62,051 nucleotides of DNA from Marinilabiliaceae bacterium (GCA_016342595.1 JAEINY010000007.1:1-62051); one strand, 5' to 3'. Counted from the first letter of the stretch, positions 33,299 to 42,748 are shown. The notes: a model not told the origin generated them from the letters alone. Numbers and translations: made by a program.

Positions 33299-35671
33299 AT
33301 GATTGTTTGTGTTGCAGAGAAACCGAGTGTAGCTTTTGAAATAGCCCAGATTGTTGGGGCTAAGTCGAAACGTGATGGGTATTACGAAGGTAATAATTAC
33401 TGTGTTACCTGGACCTTTGGGCACCTGTGCACACTCAAAGAACCACATGACTACCTGGCCGAATGGAAACGGTGGACCATGGGCAGCTTGCCAATGATTC
33501 CCTCCCGGTTTGGAATTAAGGTAATTGATGATAAGAGCATTCAAAAACAGCTAAATACCATTGGGCAATTAGTAGCCAAAGCCGATGAGGTGGTCAATTG
33601 CGGTGATGCCGGTCAGGAGGGTGAATTGATTCAACGCTGGGTATTGCTGAAAGCCGGAACCAAATGTCCGATTAAACGCCTGTGGATCTCCTCATTGACC
33701 GAAGAAGCCATTCGGGAAGGATTTCAAAAGCTGCGTGATAACAAAGAGTTTGACAATTTATATGCTGCCGGTAGTTCCCGTGCCATCGGTGATTGGTTAT
33801 TGGGTTTGAATGCTACCCGTTTATATACGCTCAAATATGGTCAGTCAGGTCAGGTATTATCTATCGGTAGGGTGCAAACACCCACGCTCTCATTAATCGT
33901 GGAACGGCAAAAAAGCATTGACGATTTCAGGCCTGAACCTTATTGGGAAATGAAAACAGTATTTAAAGACGTACTGTTTGCAGCCACTAAGGGCCGATTC
34001 ATGAGAAAAGAGGAGGGTGAATCCTGGTTGGAAAAGATCAAGGGTGAATCCTTCGAGATAAAAGATTTCTCCCGCAAAAAAGGCAAAGAAGCACCGCCAC
34101 GTTTGTTTGATTTAACGTCGTTGCAGGTAGAGTGTAATAAGAAGTTTGGGTTTTCAGCTGAGGGAACCTTGAAGACCATTCAGTCCTTGTATGAAAAGAA
34201 ACTGACCACTTATCCGCGGGTAGATACGACTTTTTTGAGTGAGGATATTTATCCTAAAGTACCGGGTATACTTAAAGGATTGAAAGATCATGCTCAATTA
34301 GTACAGCCCTTATTAAGCAGTAAGCTTAAAAAGTCCAAAAAAGTTTTTGATGATAAAAAAGTGACCGATCACCATGCTATTATTCCAACCGGGGTTCACG
34401 CAAAAGCCATGGGCCGCGATGAGAAGTTGGTGTATGAAATGGTGACGCTGCGTTTTATTGCTTGCTTCTACCCGGACAGTACCATATCTAATACACAAGT
34501 ATTAGGCGAAACGGCTGGTCTCTCGTTTAAAGCCACCGGAAAACAAGTTTTACATCCGGGGTGGCGGGTGGTATTTAATACGGGTCAGGAAAAGGAAAAA
34601 AAGGCGGATGACATCATGCCCGAATTCACAAAGGGGGAGAGTGGCCCGCATGAACCTCAGTTGGCCGAAAAGGAAACGCAACCGCCAAAGCCTTATTCAG
34701 AGGCTACCTTATTACGGGCGATGGAAACAGCCGGTAAGCAGGTCGATGATGAGGAGTTGCGTGATGTGATGAAAGAAAACGGAATTGGCCGGCCCTCTAC
34801 ACGTGCTGCCATCATCGAAACTTTGTTCCGTCGTAAGTATATATCTAAAGTTCGAAAGAACTTGCACCCCACTGTAACAGGCACCCAGTTGATTGATACA
34901 ATTAACAATGATCTGCTTAAATCAGCTGAATTAACGGGGATTTGGGAGAAGAAATTACGTGAGATTGAGAAGGGTCAATACGATGTGGGGGCTTTTATGG
35001 ATGAGTTGAAGCAGATGGTTTCTGACATTGTGTTTCATGTTAAACACGACCGAAGTGCTAAAAAGATTGAAGTAGTTGCAGAGGAAGAAGTGGCTGCAAA
35101 AGCGAAAAAGACAGAGACGGCAAAAGCCCCACCTAAGAATAATACACTGACTTGTCCGAAATGTAAAGAAGGACAGATGTTAAAAGGGAAGAGTGCTTAC
35201 GGCTGCTCTCGTTTTAAAGAGGGGTGTACCACCATCATCAAGTTCGAGTTTATGGGTAAGAAATTGACCGATAAACAAATTGAACAACTCATCCTGAAGG
35301 GGAAGACTTCAAGAATTAAAGGTTTTAGTGACGGTGAGCAGAAAGTAGACGGTAAAATCAGATTCAACAGTGCCTTTCAGCCGGAATTGGAAGTGGATCA
35401 GCCGGAAACATGGATCTGCCCTTTTTGCAAGCAGGGGACGGTTATTAAAGGGAAGTCAGCATATGGCTGTGATAATTTCCGTAATGGTTGCAAATTGCGC
35501 ATTGCTTTCGAATATTATGGAAAAAAGCTGTCTGATAAACAGGTGGAAGCATTGGTGCTGAAAGGAAAAACACCTAAGATTAAAGGTTTTATACATCCTA
35601 AAACAAATGAACCATTTGACGCTTCTCTATATTTCAATGAGGAGAATCGCATTGCTGTGGAGAAGAAGTAG
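33299..35671 (+). CDS. topB: DNA topoisomerase III (type IA)
   Basis: The 790-residue protein starts with a Toprim domain (AEKPSVAFEIA, NCGDAGQEGELI) and has the type IA core with active-site Tyr in TTYPRVDT (Y305), HHAIIPTG and GIGRPSTRA. Two C-terminal topoisomerase zinc-finger-like repeats (CPKCKEGQMLKGKSAYGCS and CPFCKQGTVIKGKSAYGCD, with matching KGK-rich tails) lie at about 620-780. It relaxes or decatenates DNA. Bacteroidota often carry such enzymes on conjugative elements too, but no mobility genes are nearby, so this appears chromosomal. Confidence 0.95.
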   Translation: MIVCVAEKPSVAFEIAQIVGAKSKRDGYYEGNNYCVTWTFGHLCTLKEPHDYLAEWKRWTMGSLPMIPSRFGIKVIDDKSIQKQLNTIGQLVAKADEVVNCGDAGQEGELIQRWVLLKAGTKCPIKRLWISSLTEEAIREGFQKLRDNKEFDNLYAAGSSRAIGDWLLGLNATRLYTLKYGQSGQVLSIGRVQTPTLSLIVERQKSIDDFRPEPYWEMKTVFKDVLFAATKGRFMRKEEGESWLEKIKGESFEIKDFSRKKGKEAPPRLFDLTSLQVECNKKFGFSAEGTLKTIQSLYEKKLTTYPRVDTTFLSEDIYPKVPGILKGLKDHAQLVQPLLSSKLKKSKKVFDDKKVTDHHAIIPTGVHAKAMGRDEKLVYEMVTLRFIACFYPDSTISNTQVLGETAGLSFKATGKQVLHPGWRVVFNTGQEKEKKADDIMPEFTKGESGPHEPQLAEKETQPPKPYSEATLLRAMETAGKQVDDEELRDVMKENGIGRPSTRAAIIETLFRRKYISKVRKNLHPTVTGTQLIDTINNDLLKSAELTGIWEKKLREIEKGQYDVGAFMDELKQMVSDIVFHVKHDRSAKKIEVVAEEEVAAKAKKTETAKAPPKNNTLTCPKCKEGQMLKGKSAYGCSRFKEGCTTIIKFEFMGKKLTDKQIEQLILKGKTSRIKGFSDGEQKVDGKIRFNSAFQPELEVDQPETWICPFCKQGTVIKGKSAYGCDNFRNGCKLRIAFEYYGKKLSDKQVEALVLKGKTPKIKGFIHPKTNEPFDASLYFNEENRIAVEKK

Positions 35672-35710
35672 TTTGGGTTGAATTATGACCCAATTTTTTC
35701 GGTGCATGAT

Positions 35711-35984
35711 AGGTGTTGACGGGTAAACACGCTGTTACTTGTCGGAAAGAAAGGCTATAAATCCGAGTAGATGCCCATACTTACCGGTAATGACACCCAA
35801 ATATTTGCGTAGATGCCCGTGCTTTCCGGGAACAATGCTTGTATATTTGAATAGAGACCCGTATTACCCGGGAGTGACGCCTGTAAATTTGTGTAGATGG
35901 CCATATTGCCCAAAGGCAATGCATATCTATTTAAGTAGATATCCATACTTTCCAGGAATGAAGGTGGCTTGTTGTGTGTAGATG
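35711..35984. repeat. Degenerate 21-base tandem array B
   Basis: Thirteen consecutive 21-base blocks fill most of the gap 35672-36203. They alternate: blocks starting 35774, 35816, 35858, 35900 and 35942 resemble CCCATACTTTCCGGGAAT, while those starting 35753, 35795, 35837, 35879 and 35921 resemble GCCTGTATATTTG followed by TGTAGATG. The basic unit is thus a 42-base dimer. Units differ at many positions yet the spacing never slips. Two overlapping ORFs of 63 and 80 codons come only from the 3-divisible period. The remainder of the gap (35985-36203) holds the sulfatase leader and shows nothing else clear. Confidence 0.78.
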
Positions 35985-36203
35985 ACTATCAGAGCCAGTA
36001 ATAATACCGATTACCAATTAGTATAATACCATGGTAAACGTACTTCGTTTAGAATTTGATAAATGATTGCCCGCATCCCCCTGTTTTGATCCCTTGTTAA
36101 TTCAAAGAGTGGTTTGTTTACCTTTTTGAACACATCTATCCCTCTTACTTTACCTTTTGTAATTATTTTTACCTCTTATAAAAGCAATACTTTAAGTTGA
36201 ACG

Positions 36204-37736
36204 ATGATGAATATAAAAACCCGTAGCCTGTTTGTAGCGGGCTTGAGCCTGATGGCAGGTTTGACTACGCCTGCTTTGGCTAAAAAGAATCTCCCGCAAG
36301 AGCCCCATAAGAAACCACACATCTTTTTGATCATGACCGATCAGCAACGTGGTGATTGCATTGGGAAAAGCAATCCCTTAATTAACACACCCAATTTGGA
36401 TCAATTGGCGGATAACGGTGTTTGGTTTACCAATGGTTATTCTTCAGTACCCAGTTGTACGCCTGCGCGAGCGGGCTTGTTGACTGGCATGTCGCCATGG
36501 AACCATGGTATGTTAGGTTATTATAAGGTGGCTGAGAAGTATAAATATGAGATGCCTCAAATGTTAAAAGAGGCCGGGTATTATACGGTGGGTATTGGTA
36601 AAATGCATTGGCATCCACAGCGCAATTTGCATGGATTTCACCAAACCATATTGGATGAAAGTGGCCGGGTAGAATCGGATGATTTTATCAGTGATTATCG
36701 GCAATGGTTTAAGGAGGTAGCGCCTAAGCTCGATCCCGATGCCACAGGTATTGGCTGGAATGAGCATCGGTCAGGTACCTATGTGCTGGCTGAAAATTTG
36801 CATCCCACTTATTGGACTGCTCAAACGGCTATTGATATCATACACGACTATGATAAAGAGCAGCCCTTGTATATGAAAGTCAGTTTTGCACGGCCTCATA
36901 GTCCATATGATCCGCCCAAACGTTATCTGGATATGTATGCTGATACACCGATTCCTGCACCTTATGTAGGTGAATGGGCCAAACAATATGCTGATAATCC
37001 CAAAACAGCTGATGCTGCTTTTGGTGATTTTGGTGTAGAACATGCCATTGAATCGCGTCGTCATTATTACGGTTCCATTACGTTTATTGATGATCAGATT
37101 GGGCGTTTCATCGAGGAATTGAAGAAAGCAGGCATGTACGAAAATGCCTTGATTGTGTTTACCTCCGATCATGGCGATATGTTGGGCGATCATCACCACT
37201 GGCGTAAAACATATGCGTATGAAGGGTCAACTCATGTGCCTTACATTATGAAATGGCCATCCAATGAAAAAGTAAAAGTGAAGAAAGGAACGGCTCTGGA
37301 TTATCCGGTTGAGTTGCGGGATTTCTTACCCACCTTTCTGGATGCGGCAGGTGCAACTATTCCTCAAGAGATGGACGGTGCTTCGTTGTTAACTTTGGTT
37401 CAGGACAAGAAGCCTGCATGGCGTGAGTATATTGATCTGGAGCATGCCACTACCTATAAAAAACACAACTATTGGTGTGCATTGACCGATGGTAACGTGA
37501 AATATGTCTGGTTTTTCCGGACTGGTGAAGAGCAGTTATTTGATATGACAAAGGATCCGGGTGAATTGATCAACCTGATTGATAGTCCTTCTTATGCTGA
37601 AGCTGCCCAATTGTGGAGGGGCCGGATGGTCGAACATCTCAGTGAGCGAGGTGCACCCTATGTGGTAGATGGTAAGTTAAGTACCTTTCAAAAGAACTTA
37701 TTGACGGGCCCTAATTATCCGAAAGACAACAATTGA
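36204..37736 (+). CDS. S1-family (formylglycine) sulfatase
   Basis: The 510-residue protein has a cleavable signal peptide (LMAGLTTPALA) and a sulfatase core: TDQQRGD metal site, SCTPAR (C85-R89) as the CxPxR formylglycine signature, GKMHWH, FTSDHGDMLGDHH and a C-terminal subdomain. It removes sulfate esters from a glycan, probably in the periplasm, after Cys activation by a maturase not seen here. It lies 168 bases upstream of a GH29 fucosidase, suggesting a sulfated fucose-containing glycan as substrate (inference). An ATG one codon later is equally possible as start. Confidence 0.92.
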   Translation: MMNIKTRSLFVAGLSLMAGLTTPALAKKNLPQEPHKKPHIFLIMTDQQRGDCIGKSNPLINTPNLDQLADNGVWFTNGYSSVPSCTPARAGLLTGMSPWNHGMLGYYKVAEKYKYEMPQMLKEAGYYTVGIGKMHWHPQRNLHGFHQTILDESGRVESDDFISDYRQWFKEVAPKLDPDATGIGWNEHRSGTYVLAENLHPTYWTAQTAIDIIHDYDKEQPLYMKVSFARPHSPYDPPKRYLDMYADTPIPAPYVGEWAKQYADNPKTADAAFGDFGVEHAIESRRHYYGSITFIDDQIGRFIEELKKAGMYENALIVFTSDHGDMLGDHHHWRKTYAYEGSTHVPYIMKWPSNEKVKVKKGTALDYPVELRDFLPTFLDAAGATIPQEMDGASLLTLVQDKKPAWREYIDLEHATTYKKHNYWCALTDGNVKYVWFFRTGEEQLFDMTKDPGELINLIDSPSYAEAAQLWRGRMVEHLSERGAPYVVDGKLSTFQKNLLTGPNYPKDNN

Positions 37737-37766
37737 TATCATTAATAAGAATGTACGAAATTAGTG

Positions 37767-37868
37767 TTTCACGCAAAGTAGGTTAAGATTTTCGCGAAGG
37801 ATGCAAGTTTCAGTTTTTTCCTGAACTTTGCGTCCTTCGCATTTTCCATTTGAGGCCTTAGCGTGTAA
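37767..37868. repeat. Long imperfect inverted repeat between sulfatase and GH29
   Basis: Arms 37767-37813 and 37821-37868 pair over about 47 bases with mismatches: CACGCAAAG...GCGAAGGATGCAA...TTTCAG opposite CTGAACTTTGCGTCCTTCGC...CTTAGCGTG. The short loop contains a T-run. Related CTTTGCG/CGCAAAG palindromes are common between Bacteroidota genes. It could act as an RNA processing or attenuation structure between the two genes. Confidence 0.7.
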
Positions 37869-37904
37869 CTTTAGTTTTTGTCTCATCTCAAAATAATTCC
37901 AACC

Positions 37905-39986
37905 ATGAAAAAAATGATCCCCTTATTGGTTTTAATCCTCAGTATGATGGCCTGTCATCAGCCAAAACAAAAGGATTATCTAAATGAATCGCCCGAGCAT
38001 AAAGATGAACGTATGAAGTGGTGGCGTGATGCCGGTTTTGGTATGTTCATCCACTGGGGGCCTTACGCCGTTCCGGCCGGTTATTATAAGGGGGAACCTG
38101 TGCCGGGGGTCGGGGAATGGATTATGAGCTCAGCTAAAATTCCGGTGGCCGAATACGAGGTGTTTGCCCGTGATTTTAATCCAACGGATTTTGATGCCGG
38201 TGAATGGGTGAAACTGGCTAAGACGGCTGGCATGAAATACATCGTGATCACTTCAAAACACCATGATGGGTTTTGTTTGTGGGACTCCCGGGTAACGGAT
38301 TATGACTTTGCCGGTTTTACGGCTTTCAAACGCGATCCCTTAAAGGAGTTGGCTGAAGCCTGCCAAAAAGAGGGCATTGTATTGTGTTTTTACCATTCCA
38401 TCATGGATTGGCATCATGCCGAAGCCAAAGGGGAATCCTTTGCCTCTTATCGCGAAAACTATTTGAAACCGCAATTGAAAGAGCTCTTAACCAACTATGG
38501 TCCCATTGGAGCACTTTGGTTTGATGGGGAGTGGATAGAGGAATGGACCGAAGAGCAAGGGCGCGATTTGTATAATTATCTGCGGAATATTCAACCTGAA
38601 TTAATCATTAATAACCGGGTTGGGAAAGGCCGTGATGGGATGCAGGGCATGAATAAGGCCGGTGAGTTTGTGGGGGATTTCGGTACCCCGGAACAGGAAA
38701 TACTGGATGTGGCCAGTAAGTTGGACTGGGAAGCTTGCATGACGATGAACGATACCTGGGGCTATAAAAAGGATGATCACAACTGGAAATCAACTCGTGA
38801 ACTGGTTTTTAACCTGGTTGATGTGGTGGCAAAAGGTGGCAATTATTTGTTGAATGTAGGACCCGATGCACGAGGTATCATTCCGGCTGAAAGTACTCAG
38901 CGACTGGAAGCGATTGGGGAGTGGATGAAAAATAATCATTCAGTTGTGTACAATAGCCGGCAGTGGGTGAAGTATGGTGAAGGAGAGGATGTGCGGTATA
39001 CCGTTTCAAAAGAAGGAAGGCTGCAGGCGACTATTTTGGAAATGCCTGGTGGCCAAAAGACGTTCAGATACATCCATCCCAAAGAGGGATCGAAAGTGTC
39101 GGTATTAGGATCGGATGTAAAATTGAAGTGGCTATTTGATGAGGTGAAGGGGACGACTGTTTTCTTTCCGGAAAGTTGGAATAATGAAGCGAATTGGGCG
39201 GATAAATTGGCCATGACCTTGGTTTTTGATAGCCAACAACCTCAGGTTACCACACCGCCGGTGATTAGCTATAATGATAAAGCGGGTGTGACAAAAGAAA
39301 TGTTTGGTGAGAAGGCCAGGGTTGAATTGACGGCAGTAGAAGGAGCCAGGATATTTTATCAGTTGAATGAGGGTCCGGTAAAGGTATACCAATCACCCAT
39401 CGAGGTGACTCAAACAACTACTTTATCTGTTTATGCTCAAAAAGCAGGATTTGTGGCATCCGAAGCTGTTAAAGCCGAATTCTTTCATACCTCTGCATTT
39501 AAAGAGTTAACACTCAATCCTGAACCAAGTACTAATTACCGGGCTAATGGTAACCTCAGTCTGTTTGATGGTGAACGAGGTTCAGATAATTTTAAAGACG
39601 GCAAGTGGTTAGGTTTTGAAGGTGATGATGTGGAAATCATCGTGGATTTGGGAACTGTTAAAATGATAAAAGAGATAAGACTTAGTTGTATGCAGAACCT
39701 GGGTGGCTGGATTTTTTATCCGCAACAACTCACTTATGAGTTAAGTCATGATGGAAACACTTATACAACAGCATACACCTATCAACACCAGGTGACGAAA
39801 GAGGATCCGAATGGTTTTTCTGAGTTTCCAGCTATGTTGAAGGACACCCAAGCGCGGTATATTAAGGTTAAGGCCCGAAATGTGGGAGTATGTCCCGCCT
39901 GGCACGATGGATCAGGAGGCAAAGCCTGGATGTTTATTGATGAACTCATGGTGGAAACCAACCCCATGCTTCAGCTTGGGGACTAG
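37905..39986 (+). CDS. GH29 alpha-L-fucosidase lipoprotein with CHB_HEX_C-like and F5/8C domains
   Basis: I start at 37905 (MKKMIPLLVL), giving 693 residues and a lipoprotein signal (SMMAC). The GH29 barrel (about 25-350) has MKWWRDAGFGMFIHWG, KHHDGFCLW and the nucleophile D207 in WFDGEW. After a short beta domain there is a chitobiase C-terminal-like Ig module (about 450-530) and a C-terminal discoidin/CBM32-like domain (about 535-690). It releases alpha-L-fucose, retaining mechanism. The neighbouring sulfatase suggests sulfated fucosylated glycans. Its stop codon falls inside a 23-base tandem duplication. Confidence 0.93.
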   Translation: MKKMIPLLVLILSMMACHQPKQKDYLNESPEHKDERMKWWRDAGFGMFIHWGPYAVPAGYYKGEPVPGVGEWIMSSAKIPVAEYEVFARDFNPTDFDAGEWVKLAKTAGMKYIVITSKHHDGFCLWDSRVTDYDFAGFTAFKRDPLKELAEACQKEGIVLCFYHSIMDWHHAEAKGESFASYRENYLKPQLKELLTNYGPIGALWFDGEWIEEWTEEQGRDLYNYLRNIQPELIINNRVGKGRDGMQGMNKAGEFVGDFGTPEQEILDVASKLDWEACMTMNDTWGYKKDDHNWKSTRELVFNLVDVVAKGGNYLLNVGPDARGIIPAESTQRLEAIGEWMKNNHSVVYNSRQWVKYGEGEDVRYTVSKEGRLQATILEMPGGQKTFRYIHPKEGSKVSVLGSDVKLKWLFDEVKGTTVFFPESWNNEANWADKLAMTLVFDSQQPQVTTPPVISYNDKAGVTKEMFGEKARVELTAVEGARIFYQLNEGPVKVYQSPIEVTQTTTLSVYAQKAGFVASEAVKAEFFHTSAFKELTLNPEPSTNYRANGNLSLFDGERGSDNFKDGKWLGFEGDDVEIIVDLGTVKMIKEIRLSCMQNLGGWIFYPQQLTYELSHDGNTYTTAYTYQHQVTKEDPNGFSEFPAMLKDTQARYIKVKARNVGVCPAWHDGSGGKAWMFIDELMVETNPMLQLGD

Positions 39987-40013
39987 GCCAGCTTCAGCTT
40001 GGGGGCTAAACCA
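39968..40013. repeat. 23-base tandem duplication spanning the GH29 stop codon
   Basis: Two adjacent 23-base units both begin GCTTCAGCTTGGGG and differ at three positions; a third partial unit follows. The GH29 stop TAG is inside the first unit and the second unit carries TAA at the matching place. Confidence 0.85.
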
Positions 40014-40059
40014 GCTTGGGGTAAGGTATGAGAGCGGACATGCTCCATTGTGTATAATA

Positions 40060-40107
40060 AAAAGACGTTTTATCCGGCTTATCTTGCCAGGTAGAGCGTC
40101 TTTTTTT
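40060..40107 (+). terminator. Terminator after GH29
   Basis: Outer stem AAAAGACG/CGTCTTTT with an inner ATCCGGC/GCCAGGT stem is followed by a T-run (40100-40107). Confidence 0.7.
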
Positions 40108-40144
40108 ACTTTTGAACGGTTTTTACATCAATAAACCTTAAAAC

Positions 40145-40273
40145 ATGACTTTGGAAGAAGGGAAATTGATGTTTGAAATCAATAAAAAAGGCAAAAGGTA
40201 CGTTATTTGTGAGGATGATAGGCGGTTGGCCCGATGCGTTTTAATATTAACTGATTTACCTATTTTGGGATGA
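40145..40273 (+). CDS. Small 42-residue ORF translationally coupled to the LysM gene
   Basis: The ORF starts with ATG at 40145 (MTLEEGKLMFEINKKGKRYV), ends at TGA 40271-40273, and overlaps the LysM gene start in an ATGA arrangement. It is charged, with no signal or membrane segment, and has two Cys. I do not recognise a family. The 4-base overlap and lack of other explanation for the 160 bases after the terminator support a real leader or small protein gene. Without homologues it could still be a chance ORF. Confidence 0.5.
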   Translation: MTLEEGKLMFEINKKGKRYVICEDDRRLARCVLILTDLPILG

Positions 40274-42687
40274 GATTTAGCAGGTTCTGTGTTATTGGAT
40301 TATCGATTCTGACTTTTATGGTGGCATCAATCACCTGTGTTGCGCAGGAGGTGAAGATAAATGATAAAATCATTGTAGAAGGAAAAACCTATTATCTTCA
40401 TAAAGTTCAAAAGGCGGAAGGCCTTTATCGGATTAGTGTGAATTATGGGGTGTCGCAAAAAGAGTTGATCGAGGCCAATCCATCAGCAGCTTTTGGACTT
40501 AAAGAAGGGCAGTTGCTGAAAATTCCGGTGATCAAAGGGCGAAACAGTACCGGTGAGGAACTGGGTGCTACAGATTATGTGTATCATACGGTAGAGAAAG
40601 GGCAAACGGTTTTTTATCTGTCCCGAAAATATAATGTATTGCGCGAAACCATCTATCAGAATAATCCAGGTAGTGATCAGCAATTGTTGTTGGGGACAAT
40701 GATTAAAATTCCTCGTGAAAAAATTGGTGAGTTGTTGCCCAAAGATGATAAAAAAGAAGAGTTTATATACCATACGGTGAAACCACAGGAGACGATGTAT
40801 GCTTTAAAAAAGCAATACAATCTGGAAATTCCTGAAATAGTAAAGCACAATCCGGCACTTGAATCGGGTGTATTACCCATCGGGTCGGTGGTACGGATTC
40901 CTTTTAAGCAGAAAAGTGATCAAGCCATTGTTGTGGAAGGCAGCTCCGATGAAATAGTGGAAGATGATCTGTATCTGTATCATCGCATTGTGGCGGGTGA
41001 GACTTTATATAGTATCGCAGCTCAATATCGTGCTAAAGCACCGGAAATAGAGCGCGCTAATAGCGCGATAAACCCGGATGACCTGCCAATTGGTTACATG
41101 GTTCGTATACCTAAGTCAAGCTTGAAAACAGGTTTTGAAAAAACGGTGATGGGGCAGGATGGATTGTTTATTCTGCATAAGGCCAAGCGCAAAGAGACTG
41201 TTTTTGCGATTTCCAAGCGATACAAAGTCGACATGGATATCCTGGAAAAGGTGAATGCCAATGTGGATTTAGGTAATCTGAAAAAAGGGACGGCTGTTAA
41301 AATTCCTACTCAAACGTGGTTCGAGCAATACTTCATACAGCACCTTGATGAGAAGGTGCCGGAAGAAAAACCTATTGATAATTTGCATGACTGGAAGGCG
41401 GCTACTTGTGGCACTTATGATTACACTTTAGAGAAACCATTGTTACGTGTGGCGATGCTGTTACCATTTGCGGTAGAAGACAGTCGTAAGGTGAATATTA
41501 TAAAGGAAGAAAAGGATGGTGAGAGCATTGAAAAAATGCGGGACGAAAAAATCATTTCTGATAAATCAAAAGTATTTGTTGAGTTTTACCAGGGGGCTTT
41601 GCTGGCTTTAGATTCACTCAAAAAAGAAGGTGTGAATGTGGAGTTGTTTGTGTTTGATACAGAGCCGGACGCTAACAAGGTGAATGCCATTTTGGCCAAG
41701 CCGGAAATGGCCTATGTGAACCTGATTATTGGCCCTGCCTACTCACAAAATTTGAAAGCGGTATCCGCATTTGCTAAAAAGCATGATATTCCTGTGGTGT
41801 ATCCGTTTTCAACAACGAATCATGAGTTAGTAAATAATTCAAAACTATTTCAAGTCAGCCCGGTGGATACTTTGTTGTTTAAGGAAATGTCTCAAGAGAT
41901 GATTCCTCAGATAGAAGGGAAGCGCGTGGTGATGATTCGCACAGAAAATGGATCATCTGCTTATGAGAATCAGTTTAGTGAGATGCTCAAGAAGAAAATC
42001 TATTTGGAGAGCTTCAAAAAAGGGGAGCAGCCTGATTTTGTAGAGTACAAGTTTAAACAAGATGATTTGGCCAGTCTGGAGCGCATGCTGAGTCTGGAGA
42101 AGGAAAACGTGGTGATCATACCATCCATTGAAGAAGCCCAAGTCAATCGTATAGTGACTACTGTGAAAGGGGCAGCTGAGAAAACAGAAGCTTCTGTTAC
42201 CTTGTGGGGGCAACCCGAGTGGTTGAAGTTTCAAACGATTAACCCACAAGATATTCATCAGTTGAATGGTAAGATATTTAGTTATTATGCAGTGAATTAT
42301 TCCGATGCACGCAATCAAAGTGTTGTGAGTAAGTATCGCAACTGGTTTAAATCGGAACCCATTGCTATTTCACCCTTGTTTCAAAAGGCAACTGTTCATT
42401 CAAATTTCAGTCGGTATAGTCTGTGGGGATATGATGTGACTTATTATTTTATTAGTGCGATGAAGAATTATGGCAAGCAGTTTGAACACTGTTTACAGTA
42501 TCACCATCCACATGCGGTTCAAGCTAATTTTAATTTTAAGCGGATTTCTAATTGGGGCGGATTTTATAACTCCGGGCTTTTTATCTTGCATTTCACCACC
42601 GATTATAAAATGATTATTCAACCGATAGAGAAGGTTAATGATCCAATGCCGGATCAGCCGTTACTAAATGGCTCGATGATGCAATAA
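40270..42687 (+). CDS. Multi-LysM protein fused to a type I periplasmic-binding fold
   Basis: The 805-residue protein has a signal peptide (SITCVAQ), five LysM modules (about residues 35-85, 100-147, 163-212, 233-281 and 300-348, each YHxVxxxETxxxISxxY...IPxGxxVxIP) and a C-terminal branched-chain amino-acid-binding-like domain (about 390-805; RVAMLLPFA, FYQGALLALDSL, IIGPAYSQN, PVVYPFSTTN). LysM modules bind peptidoglycan; the C-terminal fold resembles LivJ/LpoA-type proteins. It probably sits on the cell wall in the periplasm as a wall-synthesis or sensing factor. The function is not established. It overlaps the preceding small ORF by 4 bases and ends at a strong hairpin. Confidence 0.87.
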   Translation: MRFSRFCVIGLSILTFMVASITCVAQEVKINDKIIVEGKTYYLHKVQKAEGLYRISVNYGVSQKELIEANPSAAFGLKEGQLLKIPVIKGRNSTGEELGATDYVYHTVEKGQTVFYLSRKYNVLRETIYQNNPGSDQQLLLGTMIKIPREKIGELLPKDDKKEEFIYHTVKPQETMYALKKQYNLEIPEIVKHNPALESGVLPIGSVVRIPFKQKSDQAIVVEGSSDEIVEDDLYLYHRIVAGETLYSIAAQYRAKAPEIERANSAINPDDLPIGYMVRIPKSSLKTGFEKTVMGQDGLFILHKAKRKETVFAISKRYKVDMDILEKVNANVDLGNLKKGTAVKIPTQTWFEQYFIQHLDEKVPEEKPIDNLHDWKAATCGTYDYTLEKPLLRVAMLLPFAVEDSRKVNIIKEEKDGESIEKMRDEKIISDKSKVFVEFYQGALLALDSLKKEGVNVELFVFDTEPDANKVNAILAKPEMAYVNLIIGPAYSQNLKAVSAFAKKHDIPVVYPFSTTNHELVNNSKLFQVSPVDTLLFKEMSQEMIPQIEGKRVVMIRTENGSSAYENQFSEMLKKKIYLESFKKGEQPDFVEYKFKQDDLASLERMLSLEKENVVIIPSIEEAQVNRIVTTVKGAAEKTEASVTLWGQPEWLKFQTINPQDIHQLNGKIFSYYAVNYSDARNQSVVSKYRNWFKSEPIAISPLFQKATVHSNFSRYSLWGYDVTYYFISAMKNYGKQFEHCLQYHHPHAVQANFNFKRISNWGGFYNSGLFILHFTTDYKMIIQPIEKVNDPMPDQPLLNGSMMQ

Positions 42688-42713
42688 ACATTGGAAATTT
42701 TGTAAAGTATATC

Positions 42714-42748
42714 AAGGTACCTTTTGATTTGTTCAAAGGTACCTTTTC
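42714..42748 (+). terminator. Terminator after the LysM gene
   Basis: Perfect 11-base-pair stem AAGGTACCTTT/AAAGGTACCTT with a 10-base loop, followed by a short T-rich tail. Each arm is itself palindromic (GGTACC). Confidence 0.75.

Noticed and set aside
35739..35981. Overlapping ORFs in array B as small Cys/Tyr-rich proteins
   Set aside because: They arise on both strands of the same repeat and have no plausible start context.
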